NCBI GenBank assembly: GCA_916610825.1
Contig: OU744452.1
Span: 15,418,110 to 15,482,109, forward strand
Direction of reading: 5' to 3'
DNA: 64,000 bases
Source of the DNA: Haliclystus octoradiatus
Lineage: Eukaryota; Cnidaria; Staurozoa; Stauromedusae; Haliclystidae
In this document: positions 57,761 to 64,000 of the stretch, piece after piece
How positions within the stretch are numbered: position 1 is the first letter of the stretch
Layout: every line of letters starts with the position of its first letter
The notes under the pieces: model-generated
Told to the model about the DNA's origin: nothing
The model's database searches: none
The model's input: the letters and a program-made list of their open reading frames with translations, nothing else
Program-made: the position numbers and the translations under genes

Positions 57761-60027
57761 CATCGCATCTTTGAACGGTTTTCTTCCAAGAGATGATTCA
57801 GCTTCAGTATGCAAATTTTATTTGCCATCTTTCTTAATGCATGAAAATATCATTTTAAACCAATCAATGAACTCCATTTGTTAATCTTATAACAAATTTA
57901 TTTTGCTGTTTCTATTAATACTCAGAATATTTCAAAGTTGAAAATTCAATTTTGATTTGGCGGAAAGACTTGATCATCAGAGTTAAATGTTCCGACCAAG
58001 ACAGAAATTTAGAACAAGATGTTTAATCGCAATAAGTATGCTTTGTTGGATTGCTGTTGAAAAATGGAATCCAATTCGAACTATTAACACATTAAAAAAG
58101 TTACATTAAAAGCAATTATCTGTCTCTGAGTGGCTTTTCCATCTTTAGGGACGAGGAACAATTTTCAGTAAGAGCATGTGCCACGACTCTTGAATCGCTG
58201 ACAATTCGGACAGCAATATTTTCGGTCCATGATCTCGGAAGGCCGAAAGATGAACCCTTGGATATAAGAAAAGACTTTAGAACGGTATAGAATCAACATT
58301 TTTCTCCTGTTTAGTGACTTCTTTCAAGCTTTCAGAATACAATTTTGTGGTACAGAATTTTACTTCTCCGGAATAAAAAAGGAGTTTTTGTGCTATCTGG
58401 CTTTTTAAGTTACTCCATTTTTTACGTCAATAAAATTACATATTATAAAAACAATCATTTTTCAAAGGAAACACACAGAAACAGACTAACGGTCACATAT
58501 TTCAATGAAGCAACACAAATAACCGAGAATAAAAGTATCTGCAATAATTATAGTAAACTGTGAAATGAAACATAATCGGGAAAAAAAACTTTAGTTTTAA
58601 TCATTGATGTAAAAGTATACTTCAAGAGTGATGATGAAAGAGACACCACCAGTGAAACTCTAAAGTATTGCCATGCCAACATATGCTAGAAAAAGACCTT
58701 AATTTCATACCCATTATGTATCAACAACCAAGTGCCCAATAAGCTATAAAATTGTTTTGAAAATTACAGAGTAAGGCATTATTTTTATTTCAAAATTGTG
58801 TCTACTATTCGAAACCTCCTTATATAGTGTCAATATAATGTTATAAATAGTTTGATATAGGAATCGTTAGTTTAAGTATTAGATGTGAAAATTTAATTTT
58901 TAAGCTTTATTTTAACTTTGTATAATTACGCAAAGCAGGACTTCATCAGGGTCTGGTTTCTAAATGTATTGATACTGTTCCATTTTTTAATTGCACTGAT
59001 CTCTCGACCAATCAAATTCAGATTCACTTTATGAACTGTGTGTGTTGTTTTTGGTATCGTTTTAAAAGATATTCAAAAATAATAGCTTCTCTCTTAGCGA
59101 ATCAGAATCGAGAAGGTTTTATGTCTATTACTACAAAGAACATTAGCATATATCCATGTAATGTACACACCCACTTGCACATTGTGTAAAGAGATATAGG
59201 GAAACGGTTTTTATTTTCCACGCAGGTTTGAATTTGTCAGACCTTTTGTCTACATGCTAATGGGACTCATTGGAGAAACGTCGTCCAATTCATCAGCTGA
59301 ATGAAGGGTTTGAGTAAAAAAATTTTAAACTTTGTCAATCTTCTATCCCAATTCATATCTCATGTTTCGATCCATTTAATTTTACGTCAATGTCCCTTAC
59401 GAATTGGCCTCAGTTCATAATAATGCAGAATTACATTACGTAATCTCAATTCCCTGAAGTTGATAGTAGGGTACCATGATTTGCAAAACTTGGGCCAGCT
59501 TTCAGTAAGAAGTTTATCCAGGTCATGTGCCATGAACCTCCGTTTCATGGAGCTGAACATGGGCTAGAGGCTCTTGCCTAGCGAAGAAAATCATCTCTAT
59601 GATTATTATTTCAATTGAGTTGTCAGAATATAGGATACTATACATGTTGATCAAAAACAACAGTGAATTATATTACAAGTTATTATATCAAGTAGCAACG
59701 AACTCATTTTAAGTCATTTTCATTTTCGTTTGAACGTTACATTATTAATTTTCATAGACATTAATTCCCCCCGTGCATTGCTATGGATTATTAAGTACTT
59801 TGTCGATGGAAATCATCTAATGACTTATTCAAAACTTGGTTGCGTTAACATGATTACGAACGCTTCTATCCCCAGAAATATTAATTTGACATATACATAA
59901 GGTGCAATTAACATATGGAAAGTTGTTCTTTTTCAGATCATTTCGATGAAATAGATGTTCGAATATCATGCTTCAACTCACCACAGCTTCATCTGGAATG
60001 CTCGCTGGAATGATAAACCATAATATT
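57761..60027. other. Stretch without confirmed gene
   Basis: At 58140-58262 a less AT-rich segment is open on the minus strand (contains GLPRSWTENIAVRIVSD) and might be an exon, but a donor is missing. On the plus strand, 59938-60013 follows an acceptor-like TTCTTTTTCAG and is open for 24 codons before a stop. Neither is convincing enough to call. Confidence 0.3.
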
Positions 60028-60127
60028 TATGAAGCGTAAACAGGTCTATTTGACTTGTCATCTTTGTATAGTGTATTTGGAGCAGCCTCATACTCTTTTA
60101 TGTAATCATTCCATTCATCAATGATAA
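60028..60127 (-). CDS. Terminal coding exon of an unidentified host gene
   Basis: On the minus strand a strong acceptor, TATTTTTTCTTTTCAG, ends at 60128. The exon then encodes IIDEWNDYIKEYEAAPNTLY and KDDKSNRPVYAS before TAA (60028-60030). The sequence is strikingly protein-like: acidic, with Trp and Tyr, and no bias from the AT-rich background. The first two bases complete a codon from the previous exon. Upstream exons are not visible in the ~290 bases before the Mutator-like element starts, so the element probably lies inside this gene's last intron or the intron is long. The C-terminus resembles a cytosolic tail, but I cannot name the protein. Confidence 0.55.
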
Positions 60128-60414
60128 CTGAAAAGAAAAAATACCATTTTCTAACAAAAACTTGTAATTAGATCTAAATGAACAGTAAAAATGATGCAAT
60201 TTAAACCATGTATCATTGAACAACATTCTACAGGCCTCTACAGTGCCTCTACAAAGAGTGTGTAGGTTTCGACAGTTGGGGCATATAGGGCGATAAAATC
60301 TTCAGATACATTTACTAAAAATACTAATCGAACAGTTACATAATATTCCCTCTTTATGAGAACCATAATTTTAAATCCTTATGTTTGAGAAATAACGACA
60401 ACTGAAATGTTTTA

Positions 60415-63306
60415 GGGGACTCTCTGGGTCAAACTTTTGTAAAAAAAATATATCAATTTTTTTTTTTACTTATATTTTGCTAGTTTAACATGTTGGTTTT
60501 TAAAGTATGTATTGCCATTTTAGTCAAATGTATCACAAATGCAGAAAAACTGCTTTTAAAACAAGCCACTTACTGTTTTGCATGGTTTTTTCCTGTCAAA
60601 ATCCACACTTTTGATGTAATTTTTGCCCCTACATATTCAAGTTTTTGAGGACATGTTTGGTATCGTTAGAATGGTAATGAAACACTCTTGGTAGCCATGT
60701 TGAATGTTACGATAGACAGCAGTACTGGGCACCCTATTAGAGAAAGTTTCGGATGCCTTGTTTTCAGTTTTCTATTGTTTCACTGGAGCCTGAAAGTCAT
60801 GTGACAAAATCTGAGAAATTTATTGGTTTGCCCATCCATAATGGCTCCTTCCATCTAAAATCATCTGATCAATATTATTGTTTACATCTATCAAACCTGT
60901 TATAAATCGCTATTGTATCCGAAGTTTTTGACTCTACTTTTGTGCGTTTTGTGCTTATTATATATTATCATGTCGGAAACAAAAAAACAACAGCTCAATA
61001 ACAAGAGTAAAGCAGTTTTGATGAGGAAACGTAGATGGGGTTCTGACAAGGAATCTTGTGGTCAAGGGCTTGAAGGTATGAAACAGAATAGGCTTCATGT
61101 TTATTAGAACATTAGTTCGATCATATAGCAGCTACTTATAGTTATAATTCTACTTTACAGGTAGCTCTACAGAATTTGTTGATCCTGATTTATCATCCTT
61201 TGATATTGAATGCAAGACAGAAGCAATTACATCTACATATGCTTCTATCATAAATCAACATAACCAGGCAGCTGCCCAGGCTAGTGTGCAAGCCACAAAC
61301 AAAAAAACAGCATTTGAGTTCAAAATTGGCACAGTAAATTCTGAAAATAGTACTGAATTTACACATTTTATTTGTCAGACATCAAGTATTTAAAATTTAT
61401 TTGAAAAAGTGGCCTGCCCGAGTTGCAACAAAAATACTATAAAATTTCACTGTGAAAAAAGGTTTGGTTTATCGTGTTTGCTGTATATATCTTGCACTGA
61501 ATGTGGCTCAATTGACAACGATAAAATATATTCATCTAAATCTTTGAATGGGAGCACAAATTCCTTTGACATAAATAGACGAATAGTTTCAGGCTTCTTT
61601 AAAATTGGTAAAGGGCAAACCGCTTTGCAAACAGTTTGTGCTGCATTAGATATGCCTTGTATGTCAACCAGTGCATATAAAACTAATCAAGAAATAATGA
61701 GTAGAGCCATGGTTGATACTAGTAAAGATATACTTAGTGAGAGTTGGAAGAGAATAAAAGAATGTCATATTGAAACTGGCAACGAACCTTCTGAAGATGG
61801 TATTCTGGATTTGTCAGTGTCGTTTGATGCCACTTGACAGAAGAGAGGATTTTCCTCAAACTATGGTGTAGGCTTTGTTATTGACATTCTAACTGGATTA
61901 GTTATTATTAGCGATGCAGAAAATGTTCCCTGAAGGAAAATCAATTAGGAAGAAGTAGCGCAGAATTCATTGAGTGATATTGCAACCATGAATCATCCTG
62001 TGATAAAAACTGGGCAGGGTCATCGCCTGCAATGGAGACAGGCAATGCTGCGGAACTATGGGGACGATCAGAAGAGAAACCTGGAATGCGCTACACAAAG
62101 GTTTTATCAGACGGGGACTCAAAGAGTTATGACCACTTGTGCCAGATCAAACCATACGGAGACGATGTTATTATCACAAAGGAAGAATGCGTGAACTACG
62201 TGGAAAAAAGATTAGGTAAAGGGCTAAGAGAATTAGCCAAAAAGGGGAAATTAAGTGACAAAGGAAAAGGCAATGTCACAATCGCAATCATTACTAGGCT
62301 CACTCATCTGTTTGGCCAAGCAATAAGGACCAACAACAATGGTAACCTTGATGAAATGAAAACAGCCATATTTGCTACCCTTCTCCACTACAATCCAACT
62401 GATGAAAAACCTCGTCATGAGAAATGTCCGATAGGCGAAAACAGCTGGTGCTTTTACAGTTTGGCAACATTTGAAAAGATGGTCCCATGCTCTCACGAAA
62501 CCAAATTAGGCACCAAGATCAGTGATGCATCTTTTGCTGGTATAATGCCTGTATATCAAAGACTTGCAAATGATAAATTGCTTTCCAGATGTTTGGCTGG
62601 AAAAAGGCAGAACGCTAATGAGAGCCTCAACGGTGATTTATGGACCCTTTGTCCCAAACCAAAAATGTATATGTTGGTAAGGAAAAAGTTGAAGGATGTA
62701 TTGCTATATCAGTGAGTCAGTGGAATACAGGGATCACAAAAACAATATCACCAGTAATGGAGAACTTAAATAATTTTGAAAATATTTAACCCTTGTTTTC
62801 TCTAATAAGTAATTCGAAAATGCTTAATTCTATTTCAAAATTTTATTTTTTGCTGAATTGCTAGCAAATATTGTCTGTGAATAGTTTAAAAACCCTTTTT
62901 CAAATATTGGAAAGAGGAATTTTCAAATTTTCAAAAAATGTCGGCAGAAATTGCAACAGTCGAACACATAGTAATCGTATTTATGGGCGTCGCTCTTATA
63001 TTTTCTCTAATTCAACAAGCAATTATGCAGAAAATTTATATTATTGATTATTACATAACATCATATAGTCATCAAGACTACTTACAAGCAATCTGTCCTT
63101 TAAAAATATTATTTTGCTAGCTCTCGCTGACGTGTCAACCTCATACGAAAATTATGACGTCATCATTTATTCTAAAAATAGCCACAGTTGGTAATTCAAA
63201 ATTTCCTCTTTCCAATTTCTTTTTACTAGTTCAAACTCCATATATGCAAATCTCAGCTAATCGCATGCACAAATGTGGATTTTGGGTTTTGACCCAGAGA
63301 GTCCCC
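60415..63306 (+). mobile_element. Decayed autonomous Mutator-like transposon, about 2.9 kb
   Basis: Positions 60415-60433 and 63288-63306 are perfect 19-base inverted repeats (GGGGACTCTCTGGGTCAAA). Between them lies a Mutator-type transposase relic on the plus strand. The 9 bases outside the two ends (AATGTTTTA and AATTCCATT) do not match, so the target duplication is lost or the boundaries moved. The ends do not resemble those of the two Mutator-like MITEs at 10.9 and 20.2 kb. Confidence 0.8.
60970..62715 (+). pseudogene. Mutator-type DDE transposase, broken
   Basis: The transposase cuts the element out and inserts it elsewhere. A short first exon from ATG 60970 carries a basic segment (AVLMRKRRWGS) and joins through an apparent intron 61076-61160 (GTATGA...TTTACAG) to the next coding part. 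A zinc-ribbon-like ACPSCNKN...CTECGS follows (about 61412-61510). The first catalytic Asp is in SFDAT (61826-61828), the second in LSDGDSK (62110-62112) and Glu in NESLN (62620-62622), in the order of the Mutator-like domain. Damage: TAA at 61391, TGA at 61835 where this family normally has Trp before QKRGFSSNYGVGF, loss of sequence between about 61925 and 62030, and a frame change before 62032. From 62032 to 62715 the frame is intact. Confidence 0.85.
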
Positions 63307-63793
63307 AATTCCATTAATTTTGTTAAAATTGAAATCTCCTGTAATTAACAATAAAGTTTTAACAAACAAAATAATAATAGTTTTGTACACAAACATCATA
63401 AAATGTGATTTGAAGACTCATTGATGAACTCTTGTGTGATATTTTCATTTTCTAAAATAGTCCTAATTGGACTTGATTGGTGGGAGCCAGCGTATGATGG
63501 TATGATGGAATACAACGGGTAGAATGGTCTTTACAAATCTGAATAGAGTCTTAGGGATACAAAATTCTATTATTATATTATGAGAACGGTTTCAAATTGT
63601 AATTCAAATTCAAGTTGATTTAAATTATAAACACAAAACACACAGCTAGTTGAGAGAACAGCTCTATCCAAGGCAATCTTATTATAAATAAAGATGATCG
63701 GATCTTATAATCAAATCGAAAGCGTATCGAAATGACAATAACGTCCATATCCAAGTAACAGGAGGAAAACAATCAAAGAACATCCCTTAGATT
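63307..63793. other. Stretch without recognised gene
   Basis: AT-rich. No coding sequence or repeat recognised. Confidence 0.4.
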
Positions 63794-63961
63794 TTACTCA
63801 CAAATGCTCAATCACTGACCAACAAAATGGGTGAATTTAAAATACTACTAAGCAATGAATGCATTGAAATAGCTATCATCAGAGAAACATGGGGACATGA
63901 AGAAAAACTATGTCTTCAGCAAGTAATAATAACTTTTTTAATAATAATAACAAGTGTATAG
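63794..63961 (+). pseudogene. LINE endonuclease N-terminal fragment
   Basis: A frame of 55 codons reads LTNAQSLTNKMGEFKILLSN followed by IEIAIIRETWGHEE, the start of a LINE endonuclease (N-A-Q-S-L..K..E......I..ITETW). After about 40 codons it loses similarity and stops at 63959-63961. It differs from the other LINEs here, so it represents another family. More may lie beyond the window. Confidence 0.65.
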
Positions 63962-64000
63962 AAATGTATACAAGCAGAATTTTGTTGTCAGGAGCAGTAT

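Noticed and set aside
58140-58262. Possible minus-strand exon
   Set aside because: Open and less AT-rich, but no donor at its 3' side and only a weak acceptor.
59938-60013. Possible plus-strand terminal exon
   Set aside because: Acceptor-like sequence and a short open frame exist, but only 24 codons and no other support.
60406-63315. Target duplication for the Mutator-like transposon
   Set aside because: The 9 bases on each side (AATGTTTTA and AATTCCATT) do not match.

Overview
The window looks like nuclear DNA from an animal, probably an AT-rich invertebrate. The reasons are spliced exons with GT-AG borders, several animal-type non-LTR retrotransposons, a Ty3/gypsy element, a Mutator-type transposase of the kind found in invertebrates, and many short terminal-inverted-repeat elements (MITEs). 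No operons, bacterial genes or complete RNA genes were seen. The species cannot be named from sequence alone.

Layout. 0-10 kb: palindromic repeats, a decayed Helitron-like Rep/helicase gene (2.1-3.6 kb), a long inverted-repeat element (3.9-5.1), an element with perfect 24-bp inverted ends that encloses a tRNA-like SINE head (6.4-7.2), and a PIF/Harbinger-type MITE (8.2-8.9). 10-20 kb: a MITE with a 10-bp target duplication (10.9-11.7), a decayed Ty3/gypsy element on the minus strand with both LTRs, polypurine tract and target duplication (13.4-17.6), and an intact unknown gene on the minus strand (18.4-19.5). 20-40 kb: a MITE with a perfect 9-bp target duplication (20.2-21.2), a LINE remnant, two hAT-type MITEs, a second PIF/Harbinger-type MITE, a nearly pure 681-bp TTA array (33.3-34.0) and an orphan exon (38.0). 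40-54 kb: two decayed LINEs, one interrupted by an insertion with a 9-bp duplication, another hAT-type MITE, and a nearly intact LINE (48.8-53.3) with a zinc-knuckle ORF1 and an endonuclease/reverse transcriptase ORF2 that carries a 2A-like motif. 54-64 kb: the second copy of the unknown gene (55.1-56.2), a last coding exon of a host gene on the minus strand (60.0-60.1), a decayed Mutator-like transposon with matching inverted ends (60.4-63.3), and a LINE endonuclease fragment at the right edge.

Most of the window is a graveyard of transposable elements. The two points most worth following up are the pair of intact paralogous ORFs (18.4 and 55.1 kb), which share a 5' splice acceptor and match no family I recognise, and the cluster of insertions with 9-10 bp target duplications together with a Mutator-type transposase relic.
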